Part shown: piece by piece, positions 16,337-23,695 of the stretch
Layout: each line of letters opens with the position of its first letter
Numbering within the stretch: position 1 is the stretch's first letter
NCBI RefSeq assembly: GCF_039631295.1
Contig: NZ_JBDIVE010000002.1
Coordinates: 62,001 to 126,000, forward strand
Length of the DNA stretch: 64,000 bases
Direction: 5' to 3'
Source of the DNA: Viridibacterium sediminicola
GTDB lineage: Bacteria; Pseudomonadota; Gammaproteobacteria; Burkholderiales; Rhodocyclaceae
Made by a program: the position numbers and the translations under genes
Notes under the pieces: generated by a model
What the model was told of the DNA's origin: nothing
The model's input: only the letters and a program-made list of their open reading frames with translations
Databases searched by the model: none

Positions 16337-17617
16337 CTAAGCCACACTCAGCACCGCATCAGAATCTGTTTTCTCGGCTTCGAGCAAGCTTGCTGCGATT
16401 TTCCCCGCCAGGAACTGTGCATCTCTGGCAACGCCAGAGAATCGTCCAGACCCCCAGGTGTGCAACCAGGGCAGGCCGAGGAAGTAGAGGCCGGGCTGGC
16501 GCGTGACGCCGCGCACATGGCCGGGGTAGCCGCGACCGTTGAACACCGGCAGATCGACCCAGCTAAAGTCGGGCGTGAAGCCGATGCACCAGACGATGCT
16601 GGTGATGCCGGCGGCGACAGGGTCGAGCACAGCGCGTTCGGCGGCGGGTTGCCACACCGGCACATAGACACTGCCGGCCGGTGCGTCGATGCCCTGCTTC
16701 GCGATGTACTTGTCGATGCTGGCATTGATGCCGTTGTAGATGCTGTCGCCATGCTCCAGGTTGGCGGCAAGATTTTCGGCGAAGCGCAACTGCGTGCCAT
16801 CGAAGTCTTCGAGGCGGCCGAACAGCTCCATGCCTTCGAGGGCGAACTTGCGCAGATCGATGTCGCGGCCACCATCGCGGCCCGTGACGTAATGATTGGT
16901 GTTGTCGCGCACGCCTTCCTTGAGCGGATGCTGTTCGACCGGCATCTCGTAGTAACCCATGTCGGCGAGCCAGTCGACCACGTCTTTGCCGCGGTAGAAG
17001 CGCGCACAGCGCGGCGCGTCACCGGTGGAGAGATAGACCTTGCGACCCGCCAGATGCAGGTCTTCGGCGATCTGCGCGCCTGACTGCCCCGAGCCAACGA
17101 CGAGCACGGCGCCTGCAGGCAGGCTCTGCGGATTGCGGTACTGCTCGGAATGAATCTGCGTGATCGACTCCGGCAGGCGCTCGGCCATGCGCGGCACGAT
17201 GGGCTGGTGATAGCCGCCCGAGGCGACCACTACCTGGTCGGCCGTGAATTCGCCGCTGGATGTCTGCACGCGATAACCGCCCTCAGCACGCGAACTGACA
17301 CGCTGCACGCTCACCCCTTCGCGAACGGGGGCATTGACGTGGCGCGCAAAGCCATCGAGATATTCGATGATCTGATCCTTGACCATGAAGCCGTGCGGAT
17401 CATCGCCCTGGTAGGGATAGCCCGGCAGCGCGCACTGCCAGTTGGGCGTGACGAGACAGAAAGTGTCCCAGCGCTGGGTGCGCCAGCTGTGCATGAGGCT
17501 CTTCTTTTCGAGCACGAGATGATCGATGCCGGCTTGCTGCAGGTACCAGCTCATCGACAGACCGGCCTGGCCGCCACCGATGATGATGACATTGTGGTGA
17601 GGTGTACTGGGGTTCAT
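16337..17617 (-). CDS. MSMEG_0569-family flavin-dependent oxidoreductase (Nit1C cluster)
   Basis: A 426-residue FAD/NADPH protein with the architecture of flavin-containing monooxygenases. FAD-binding VIIIGGGQAGLSMSWYL is at the N-terminus, and a second Rossmann motif AVLVVGSGQSGAQIAEDL lies near residue 170. LPGYPYQGDDPHGF and CIGFTPDFSWVDLPVFN are typical of the family found with Nit1C nitrilases. It is the last gene of the eight-gene cluster, 40 bases after the MSMEG_0570-type gene. Substrate unknown; hydroxylation of an amine or nitrile-derived compound is a guess from the fold. Confidence 0.9.
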   Translation of the reverse strand: MNPSTPHHNVIIIGGGQAGLSMSWYLQQAGIDHLVLEKKSLMHSWRTQRWDTFCLVTPNWQCALPGYPYQGDDPHGFMVKDQIIEYLDGFARHVNAPVREGVSVQRVSSRAEGGYRVQTSSGEFTADQVVVASGGYHQPIVPRMAERLPESITQIHSEQYRNPQSLPAGAVLVVGSGQSGAQIAEDLHLAGRKVYLSTGDAPRCARFYRGKDVVDWLADMGYYEMPVEQHPLKEGVRDNTNHYVTGRDGGRDIDLRKFALEGMELFGRLEDFDGTQLRFAENLAANLEHGDSIYNGINASIDKYIAKQGIDAPAGSVYVPVWQPAAERAVLDPVAAGITSIVWCIGFTPDFSWVDLPVFNGRGYPGHVRGVTRQPGLYFLGLPWLHTWGSGRFSGVARDAQFLAGKIAASLLEAEKTDSDAVLSVA

Positions 17618-17657
17618 GGTGTGGATCCTGTGCTGGGGTGTATTGGTGAGGCGTGGC

Positions 17658-17945
17658 TCACTCTTCGAAGCCGAGTACTTCAACCTGCGCATCGGGCAGA
17701 TTGGCGAAGCGTTGGGCGTGGGCTTCCAGTTCGGCGAGCTGATCCATCGCTGACGAGCAGGCGTAGCCGTACTTGGCACGTACGCGCTCCGAGGCGATGT
17801 TGAGCGCTTCGCGGCTGCGTGACATGAAGTCGGCCATGGGGTAGCGGGTGCCGGGGGTGAGGAAATCCTTGATCACCAGCGAGGGGGAATAACAGTTCAG
17901 TTCGGTGCTGTCCGGCAGGCGGACGCGGAAATGCATGACGGGCAT
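17658..17945 (-). CDS. MSMEG_0570-family small protein (Nit1C cluster)
   Basis: A 95-residue protein that matches my knowledge of the MSMEG_0570 family, annotated in databases as a nitrogen starvation response protein. Recognisable parts are MHFRVRLPDSTELNCYSPS, the central YPMADFMSRSREALNIASERVRAKYG and the ending AQVEVLGFEE. No catalytic motif or membrane segment is visible. It occurs specifically with Nit1C clusters and is set 21 bases after the glycosyltransferase gene, so an accessory role to the pathway is likely, but its activity is not known. Confidence 0.88.
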   Translation of the reverse strand: MPVMHFRVRLPDSTELNCYSPSLVIKDFLTPGTRYPMADFMSRSREALNIASERVRAKYGYACSSAMDQLAELEAHAQRFANLPDAQVEVLGFEE

Positions 17946-17966
17946 GGGCTTCTCTCGTGTTGGAGT

Positions 17967-19166
17967 TCAGTTCAGTTCGGGCTGGAGCCGGGCGCGCTGC
18001 ACCAGACTCTGTTCATAGAGGTCGAGATGACGACGCGCGCTCGCCTGCCAGCTGAACGCATCAAGCAGCGGCTGCGCTTCGGCGCGCAGTGCCGGGCCGC
18101 GCGTGGCTGCGCTGGCGGTGCGCATGGCGCTGGCGATTGATTGCGCGTCGAGCGGATCGGCCCAGTGGCACAGCGCATCGCTCAGGTATTCGGTAAAGGG
18201 CGCGATGTGCGACACCACGACTGGCGTGCCGCTGGCCAGCGCTTCGAGCACGACGAGGCCGAAGCCTTCACGCAGCGAGGGCAGCATCAGCACATCGGCG
18301 AGGCGGAACAGCGCGGGCATGTCCTCGTCGGCCATCACGCCGGTGAATTGCACCGCCGATGTGGGCAGGCCACTATCGCGCAGCAGGGCATGGAAGTCGC
18401 TGCCATAACGGCTGTGGTCGAGCAGGCTGGCGCCGCCAGCGATCAGCAGTCGTGCGCCGGGCTTGCTCTCCTGCACCTCAATGAAGGCTTGCAGGATGCG
18501 TTGCGTGTTCTTGCGTTCCTCGATACCGCCGACGGCGAGAAAGACTGGCCCGGTCTTGTTCGCAAGCCCCAGTCGTTCAGCGAGCGCTCGATCTGACGCG
18601 TCCGATTGCGCCACGAAGCGCTGCGTGTCGACGCCATTGCTGACCAGCTCCGCCTGCACGCCATGCTCGCGCCGCATCTGTTCGCACCAGGTCTGGCTCA
18701 CGCACAGCACTTGCGCGGCAGATCGCCAGGCGCGCGTTTGCCAGGTGGCGAGTTGCGCGTCATTGAAGTGATCGAGGTGATGCACAGTGCGGATGAAGCT
18801 GTCGATGCGCCCAGCATCCACCAGCTCGGCCAGTGCATTGCCACTGATGCTGTCCTGCGCATGGAAGATGTCGAAAAACTCGCGCGCCAGCACGCGTTCA
18901 AGATGCAGCACATAGGCCGCGATGCGCGTGCGCACCATGTCGGCCACGCCACTGTTTGCCGCCTCGACAGGCACCCGCTGCACACGGAAAGGCACTGTGC
19001 GGAACAGCGTCTGGCCGGCCTCGGCGGGCGCCATCAGCGTGACGTCGTGACCGGCTGCATGCAGGGCCTGCGCCAGTTCAAGACTGTGCACCACGCCCCC
19101 GCGTGGATTGACGGAATGCGTCAGCAGGGCGATGCGCAAGCGGCGCGGCGCAGTTTCACGACGCAT
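17967..19166 (-). CDS. MSMEG_0565-family GT4-type glycosyltransferase (Nit1C cluster)
   Basis: A 399-residue GT-B glycosyltransferase. The N-terminal RIALLTHSVNPRGGVVHSLELAQAL is the family start with the glycine-rich acceptor loop. FLAVGGIEERKNTQRIL and SLREGFGLVVLEALASGTPVV form the GT4 nucleotide-sugar binding domain with the Glu-rich EX7E motif. The start ATG at 19166 overlaps the end of the AIR-synthase-like gene by 11 bases. Its presence in a nitrilase cluster suggests that the pathway makes or uses a glycosylated molecule; donor and acceptor are unknown. Confidence 0.9.
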   Translation of the reverse strand: MRRETAPRRLRIALLTHSVNPRGGVVHSLELAQALHAAGHDVTLMAPAEAGQTLFRTVPFRVQRVPVEAANSGVADMVRTRIAAYVLHLERVLAREFFDIFHAQDSISGNALAELVDAGRIDSFIRTVHHLDHFNDAQLATWQTRAWRSAAQVLCVSQTWCEQMRREHGVQAELVSNGVDTQRFVAQSDASDRALAERLGLANKTGPVFLAVGGIEERKNTQRILQAFIEVQESKPGARLLIAGGASLLDHSRYGSDFHALLRDSGLPTSAVQFTGVMADEDMPALFRLADVLMLPSLREGFGLVVLEALASGTPVVVSHIAPFTEYLSDALCHWADPLDAQSIASAMRTASAATRGPALRAEAQPLLDAFSWQASARRHLDLYEQSLVQRARLQPELN

Positions 19167-20151
19167 GGGCGTGCTCCCGTTTGCTGGCTGTAATGAAAGC
19201 GTCCTGAGCAAAGTCCCACAGCAGCGCCTGCTCGTCGGCCTGCTGCAGGCTGACTTGCGAACCGCTGCGTACCTCGCCGACTGCGGCACAGGCAATCTCG
19301 CGCGCGTCGAAGAGCGCCTGCACGGCCGCCACGTGCTGTGGTCGCACGCTGAACACATAGCCAAAGCTGGGGAAGGCAGTGAGCCAGCGCAGCAGCGGTA
19401 CGCCAGTGGGGCGCGGGATGGCATCGATGTCGATATGCGCGCCGACCTGCGAGCACTCCAGCAGCATCAGTGCGGTGCCGAGAGCGCCAGCCATGCTGAT
19501 GTCTTTCGCAGCGTCGCACAGGCCTTGCTCGGCAAGCTGTGGCAGCAGGGCGATGTCGCCACGCAGGCGGGCGGCTGGTGCGCGCGTCGAGGCGTTCCAC
19601 CAGGGGTAGGGTTCTTCGAAGGCGCCGCGCAGATCGATGGCCATCATCAGGGTGTCGCCGGGCCGCGCGTTGAAGCTGCTCAAGAGCTTTTGCGCACGGC
19701 CGAGTATGGCCACCGCGAGCTGGCCGCGTTCGCTGCGCTTGTTGCTGTGACCGCCGACAATGGGCACGCCATAGGCGGCCGATGCGGCAGCCATGCCCTT
19801 GAGCACCTCGTCAGCCGGCTGCATGCCTTTGCTCCACAGCGCGTCGACTACGGCGATGGGGCGGCCACCCATCGCTGCGATATCGCTGATGTTGACCATC
19901 ACGCCGCTGTAGCCGGCGAACCAGGGCATGCTGGCGACGAAGTCTTCGGTCATGCCCTCGATGGCGAGCAGCAGGTAGCCATCGGCGTCGGCAATCGCTG
20001 CGCAATCGTCACCGTTGGCGACGGCCTGCTTCATGTCCTGCGCGCCACCGGGCAGGGCTTGCGCCAGCGCACCGACGATGTCGCCGATGTCGCGCTTGTG
20101 CGCAAAACCGCGACTCGCGCGCAGGACGTCGACGAGTTCCTGCAGATTCAT
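19156..20151 (-). CDS. sll0787-family AIR-synthase-like protein (Nit1C cluster)
   Basis: A 331-residue member of the PurM/SelD/ThiL ATP-binding superfamily, in the sll0787 group that accompanies Nit1C nitrilases. It shows the superfamily hallmarks: NGDDCAAIADADGYLLLAIEGM near residues 46-67 (metal and ATP), VMVNISDIAAMGGRPIAVVDAL, and GVPIVGGHSNKR. Such enzymes use ATP to activate a carbonyl or carboxylate oxygen. Its ATG overlaps the stop of the GNAT gene (ATGA), so translation is coupled. A role in building a nitrogen heterocycle or amidine is possible but unproven. Confidence 0.9.
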   Translation of the reverse strand: MNLQELVDVLRASRGFAHKRDIGDIVGALAQALPGGAQDMKQAVANGDDCAAIADADGYLLLAIEGMTEDFVASMPWFAGYSGVMVNISDIAAMGGRPIAVVDALWSKGMQPADEVLKGMAAASAAYGVPIVGGHSNKRSERGQLAVAILGRAQKLLSSFNARPGDTLMMAIDLRGAFEEPYPWWNASTRAPAARLRGDIALLPQLAEQGLCDAAKDISMAGALGTALMLLECSQVGAHIDIDAIPRPTGVPLLRWLTAFPSFGYVFSVRPQHVAAVQALFDAREIACAAVGEVRSGSQVSLQQADEQALLWDFAQDAFITASKREHAHAS

Positions 20152-20753
20152 CTCACGACTCGCGACAGGGTGACAAAGCCGCTGGCCGGATCGTGGCAGG
20201 GCGGGTAGTGCGCGAGGTCGGCCTGCATGCGCGTGTGCGGGCGACCGAGCAGGGTTTCTTCGCCCATCACGTTCCAGTGCAGGCGGCGGAACAGCGGCAC
20301 GTTCTGGCTCTGCACGTGGGCGCGGAAAGTCTCGCAACCGAGCGCGTGGGCGCTGCTGACGGCGAGCCGGATCAGCGTGGCACCGAGCTTGCCGTGATTG
20401 CGAAATGCCGCGTGCACGGCAAGGCGCGAGCCGTACCAGAGATTCGGCAAGCCATCTTCTTCCTCACGGTGGATGCGCACCGTACCGACCACCTGCTCCG
20501 GCATGCCGGCAATGCATAGCGTGGCGACCAGCAGCTGCGCGCGCTCGTCGATGGCGTCACGGTCGTCGCCCAGAAAGATGCCCTGCTCGACGCAGAACAC
20601 GGCGCGGCGCAGCCCGTAGGCCTCACGCGCTTCCCAGTCCTGCGTGACCCACTTGATGCGGAATTCGGTCGGCGAGAAGGTGTCGTGGCGCAGGGCGCAG
20701 AACTCGTCGTACAGTGTGTCGGCGGTCGGCAAGTCGATGGTTTCGGCAAACAT
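20148..20753 (-). CDS. MSMEG_0567-family GNAT acetyltransferase (Nit1C cluster)
   Basis: A 201-residue protein with a GNAT fold: GLRRAVFCVEQGIFLGDDRDAID near residues 47-69, the beta-strand ATLCIAGMPEQVVGTVRIHR, and the acetyl-CoA binding RNHGKLGATLIRLAVSSAHALG. The N-terminal FAETIDLPTADTLYDEF and C-terminal DLAHYPPCHDPASGF extensions are those of the cluster-specific family. GGGAGG stands before the ATG. It ends in an ATGA overlap with the AIR-synthase-like gene. The acyl acceptor is unknown. Confidence 0.9.
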   Translation of the reverse strand: MFAETIDLPTADTLYDEFCALRHDTFSPTEFRIKWVTQDWEAREAYGLRRAVFCVEQGIFLGDDRDAIDERAQLLVATLCIAGMPEQVVGTVRIHREEEDGLPNLWYGSRLAVHAAFRNHGKLGATLIRLAVSSAHALGCETFRAHVQSQNVPLFRRLHWNVMGEETLLGRPHTRMQADLAHYPPCHDPASGFVTLSRVVR

Positions 20754-20762
20754 GGCGCCTCC

Positions 20763-21881
20763 CTACTTCTCGTACTTCGATTGCGATGAGCAGGCGCCAC
20801 ACTTGCCACAGCCCGCCTTGATCTCGCTGGCACGCAGCCCTGCCTGCGACAGCATGGCGCCGAGTGGTTCGAGCACCGAGCGCATGAATTCGGGCGTCGG
20901 TGCCGGGTGGTTTTCGAGTGGCGTGCCGCTGATGGGCACGAAGGGCACCACGAAGGGATAGACGCCCAGCGCGATGAGCTTTTCGCTCATCTCAAGAATC
21001 GCCTCGCGCGTGTCGCCGAGCCCGGCGAGGATGTAGGTATTCACCTGGCCACGCCCGAACACGGCGACGGCCGCTTCGAAGGCCTTCATGTAGCGCGCCA
21101 GTGACACCGTGGCCTTGCCCGGCATGATGCGTGAGCGCACTTCGGGCGTGACCGCTTCGAGGTGCATGCCCAGGGTGTCGATGCCGGCAGCCTTCATGCG
21201 CGCAAACCATTTGTCGTCATTGGGCGGCTCGCACTGACCCTGGATCGGCAGATCAACCGCCGCCTTGATGGCGAAGGCGCTGTCGCAGAGGATCTGCGCG
21301 CCGCGGTCGGACGTGGGCGGTGTGCCGGTGGTGAGCACCATGTGCTTGACGCCATCGAGCAACACGGCCGCACGGGCGACTTCGGCGAGCTGTTCGGGCG
21401 TCTTGTGGGCGATGGTGCGCTTGGCCGCGAGCGACTGACCGATGGCGCAGAACTGGCAGGCCGAATCGCGATGCTCGTAACGAATACAGTTCTGCAGCAC
21501 GGTGGTCGCCAGTACATCGGAACTGTGCAGCGTAGCGATATGCGCATAGGGCACGCCGTCGAAGGTCTGCAGCGCATAGAAGCGCGGCTGCTTCGGAAAG
21601 GCGATGTTCGCAATCGGGATGCTGGCGCGCTTGAGCGTGATGCGACCGCTGGCGTCTGCCGCGTCGGCGTGGAAGGGCGAGGCCGAAGCGCTGCCGGTGT
21701 GCACCGGTACCATGATGGTGTGGCCGTCGACGGTCACCGCCTTGTGATCGGACGGCCCTGCGCCACCGCGCCGGCTGGCGGCGCCGGCATCGGGGTCAGG
21801 CAGCCTTAATCCCCAGGACTGCAGCTCGGTCATCAATTGGCGCGTCGCTTCGTTCGGCGCTGTGGGGCTCGGTGTGGTCAT
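20763..21881 (-). CDS. MSMEG_0568-family radical SAM protein (Nit1C cluster)
   Basis: A 372-residue radical SAM enzyme with an unusual cysteine arrangement. C132, C142 and C145 form CX9CX2C (NC...ACQFCAIG) instead of CX3CX2C, and C358, C361 and C364 near the C-terminus (CGKCGAC) could bind a second iron-sulfur cluster. TTGTPPTSDRG and LPIQGQCEPPNDD are typical barrel strands. The start at 21881 overlaps the end of the nitrilase gene by 86 bases; GNAT follows after 9 bases. The reaction is unknown. The conserved pairing with the nitrilase indicates work on the same metabolite. Confidence 0.9.
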   Translation of the reverse strand: MTTPSPTAPNEATRQLMTELQSWGLRLPDPDAGAASRRGGAGPSDHKAVTVDGHTIMVPVHTGSASASPFHADAADASGRITLKRASIPIANIAFPKQPRFYALQTFDGVPYAHIATLHSSDVLATTVLQNCIRYEHRDSACQFCAIGQSLAAKRTIAHKTPEQLAEVARAAVLLDGVKHMVLTTGTPPTSDRGAQILCDSAFAIKAAVDLPIQGQCEPPNDDKWFARMKAAGIDTLGMHLEAVTPEVRSRIMPGKATVSLARYMKAFEAAVAVFGRGQVNTYILAGLGDTREAILEMSEKLIALGVYPFVVPFVPISGTPLENHPAPTPEFMRSVLEPLGAMLSQAGLRASEIKAGCGKCGACSSQSKYEK

Positions 21882-22842
21882 AGCTGTACTCCGGATTGAG
21901 GGCTGTGCCGTGCATGGGGCTGACGGTGGCAGCGGCTTGCGCATTGATGTGCAGACTGAGGAGTTCGGGGCGCGCGTAGTGGCCGACCGAATCCATCATG
22001 CGTTTGCGCTTGGTGATGAGCTTCATGTCGAGATCGGCAATCACCATGCCTTCACCTTCTCGCAAGGGTGGTGCCAGGTTCACGCCTTCGGGCGAGACGA
22101 TGGCCGTGTGGCAGCCACCACGCAGCACGCGCTGCATGGCCGGGTCGGGTGTGATGGCGGCAATCTGCGCATCGCTGAGCCAGCCAGTGGCATTGACCAC
22201 GAAGCAGCCGGATTCGGCCGCGTGATGGCGGATCGCCGCATCGATCTGGTCGGCGAAGATCGGCCCAACCATGGAGCCGGGGAACTGGCTGCAGTGGATC
22301 TCTTCGTGCTGGGTCATCAGCGCATAGCGCGCCAGCGGGTTGTAGTGCTCCCAGCAGGCCAGCGCGCCGACGCGGCCGACGGCGGTGTCGACCACCTTGA
22401 GGCCGCTGGCATCGCCCTGCCCCCACACCATGCGCTCGTGGTAGGTCGGCGTGATCTTGCGGCGCTTGAGCTTGAGCGAGCCATCAGCGTCGAACACCAG
22501 TTGCGTGTTGTAGAGGCTGCCGTGGTCGCGCTCATTGACACCGAGCACGACCACCACGCCCAGCGCACGCGCGCTGGCCGCGACGGCCTCGGTCACCGGG
22601 CCGGGCACGACCACCGCCTGCTCATAGAGCTTCAGGTGATCGGCCCCCATCGCCACCGCCGGCTTCACGAAGGAGAAGTAGGGGTAGTAGGGCACGAAGG
22701 TCTCGGGGAAGACGACCAGCTGCGCGCCCTTGCCTGCCGCTTCATTGATGGCTGCACACACCTTGGCGAGCGTGCCCTCGGGCTGCTCGAAGTCGGGTGT
22801 GATCTGGACCGCTGCGGCACGGATGACGGAGGCTGCCGGCAT
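21796..22842 (-). CDS. Nit1C-family nitrilase
   Basis: A 348-residue carbon-nitrogen hydrolase, branch 1 nitrilase, cytoplasmic. The catalytic triad is visible as E47 (VFPETF), K129 (RRKITPTYHERM) and C163 (ALACWEHYNPL). HCSQFPG and the C-terminal HYARPELLSLHIN are nitrilase-typical. The start at 22842 leaves one base to the preceding gene. The surrounding eight-gene order defines it as Nit1C. In Pseudomonas fluorescens NCIMB 11764 a cluster nitrilase of this group is required for growth on cyanide; the natural substrate elsewhere is not settled. Confidence 0.95.
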   Translation of the reverse strand: MPAASVIRAAAVQITPDFEQPEGTLAKVCAAINEAAGKGAQLVVFPETFVPYYPYFSFVKPAVAMGADHLKLYEQAVVVPGPVTEAVAASARALGVVVVLGVNERDHGSLYNTQLVFDADGSLKLKRRKITPTYHERMVWGQGDASGLKVVDTAVGRVGALACWEHYNPLARYALMTQHEEIHCSQFPGSMVGPIFADQIDAAIRHHAAESGCFVVNATGWLSDAQIAAITPDPAMQRVLRGGCHTAIVSPEGVNLAPPLREGEGMVIADLDMKLITKRKRMMDSVGHYARPELLSLHINAQAAATVSPMHGTALNPEYSYDHTEPHSAERSDAPIDDRAAVLGIKAA

Positions 22843-22843
22843 G

Positions 22844-23326
22844 TCAGAGCGTCCAGGTGTCGAGGATGAAGGCATTGGACTTGCGGTGCAGCAGCACCAG
22901 GTCCAGCACGTCGAGCGGATTGATCGGGCGGATGCCTTCGATCAGCGAGGGTTCGCCATGGCCGTAAAGCGCCTGCAGGGCGAAGCGGCACGCATAGACC
23001 TTGCCGCCTTCCTCGATGAACTTGGTGATCTGCTTATTGAAGTTGAGGTGGCCCGGAAAGGCTTCGTCACCCAGGGTCGGGAAGCCGCGTTGCACACCCA
23101 GGGTCACGCCCGGGCCATAGAGCAGGATCGAGGTTTCGAAGCCTTTGCGCTGCAGGCGCGTGGCCTGCAGCAGGTTCACGAAACCGATGGAGCCTTCGAA
23201 GGCCACGGTGTGAAAAGTCACCAGCGCTTTTTCGCCGGGTTCGGCTTTCACGTCCTCAAACACCTTCTCTTCGTAATTGACGAGGAAGTCGCCTTTCTGG
23301 TGGGCGGGTTTGGTCACTACCGGCAT
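22844..23326 (-). CDS. MSMEG_0572/sll0783-family protein (first gene of the Nit1C cluster)
   Basis: A 160-residue protein of the MSMEG_0572/sll0783 family found at the head of Nit1C clusters. Segments KALVTFHTVAFEGSIGFVNLLQATRLQRKGFETSILLYGPGV and VYACRFALQALYGHGEPSLIEGI suggest a DsrE-like alpha/beta fold with a conserved Cys near residue 113 (inference). AGGAGA lies 5-10 bases before the ATG at 23326. It is first in the operon, downstream of a sigma-54-like promoter and MocR-type direct repeats, with the nitrilase one base behind. Molecular function unknown. Confidence 0.9.
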   Translation of the reverse strand: MPVVTKPAHQKGDFLVNYEEKVFEDVKAEPGEKALVTFHTVAFEGSIGFVNLLQATRLQRKGFETSILLYGPGVTLGVQRGFPTLGDEAFPGHLNFNKQITKFIEEGGKVYACRFALQALYGHGEPSLIEGIRPINPLDVLDLVLLHRKSNAFILDTWTL

Positions 23327-23387
23327 GTTAGTTCTCCTGTTGATGGATTGGGCCTGCCGCACATGCAGCCTGCTCTGCCACAGCATT

Positions 23388-23402
23388 GCAGCAACCGTGC
23401 CA
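23388..23402 (-). promoter_or_regulatory. Candidate sigma-54 promoter of the Nit1C operon
   Basis: On the minus strand, TGGCACGGTTGCTGC carries the full -24 block TGGCACG and a -12 block CTGCA with the invariant GC at the right spacing (one mismatch from TTGC). It lies 62 bases before the MSMEG_0572-type start codon, predicting a leader of about 50 bases. This would put the operon under nitrogen or other enhancer-dependent control, in line with the nitrogen-starvation label of one of its families. Confidence 0.55.
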
Positions 23403-23418
23403 TCAATTTCAGATCATC

Positions 23419-23439
23419 ATGCGATCAATATGCAATCAT
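23419..23439. repeat. Tandem direct repeats ATGCGATCAAT / ATGCAATCAT
   Basis: Two copies start 11 bases apart (23419 and 23430), one helical turn, just upstream of the Nit1C operon promoter. The same element occurs twice more near the divergent regulator gene. Direct repeats of this kind are typical binding sites of MocR-type GntR regulators. Confidence 0.6.
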
Positions 23440-23557
23440 CCAAGAGTGGAGTATCGGCCGACCATGAAAATATTCTGATGGCTTCTTAATACGCCAAAAC
23501 ACGGCGATATACCGCGATATCACGACTATTCGTTATGGTGCAAAAAAGCAGCCCAGC

Positions 23558-23574
23558 GGCACCGACTTGATGCA
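23558..23574. promoter_or_regulatory. Possible NtrC-like site
   Basis: GGCACC-N5-GATGCA is an imperfect dyad close to the NtrC-type TGCACC-N5-GGTGCA pattern (two mismatches), about 155 bases upstream of the Nit1C sigma-54-like promoter. A further half-site TGGTGCA lies at 23536-23542. Suggestive only. Confidence 0.3.
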
Positions 23575-23630
23575 GATCAAACCAAAGAATTGCCAAGCAG
23601 CGTGCTATCCGACGAATCTTCAGCAAGAAA

Positions 23631-23663
23631 ATGCAATCAATGTCAGAATTTCATGCAATCAAT
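23631..23663. repeat. Direct repeats ATGCAATCAAT in front of the MocR-type regulator gene
   Basis: Two identical 11-base copies at 23631-23641 and 23653-23663 start 22 bases apart (two helical turns) and end 33 bases before the regulator start. They match the pair next to the Nit1C operon promoter and suggest autoregulation. The remainder of 23327-23695 holds no gene. Confidence 0.6.
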
Positions 23664-23695
23664 ACGAGACAAGCCGCTCTACGCTTCCCCAAACC

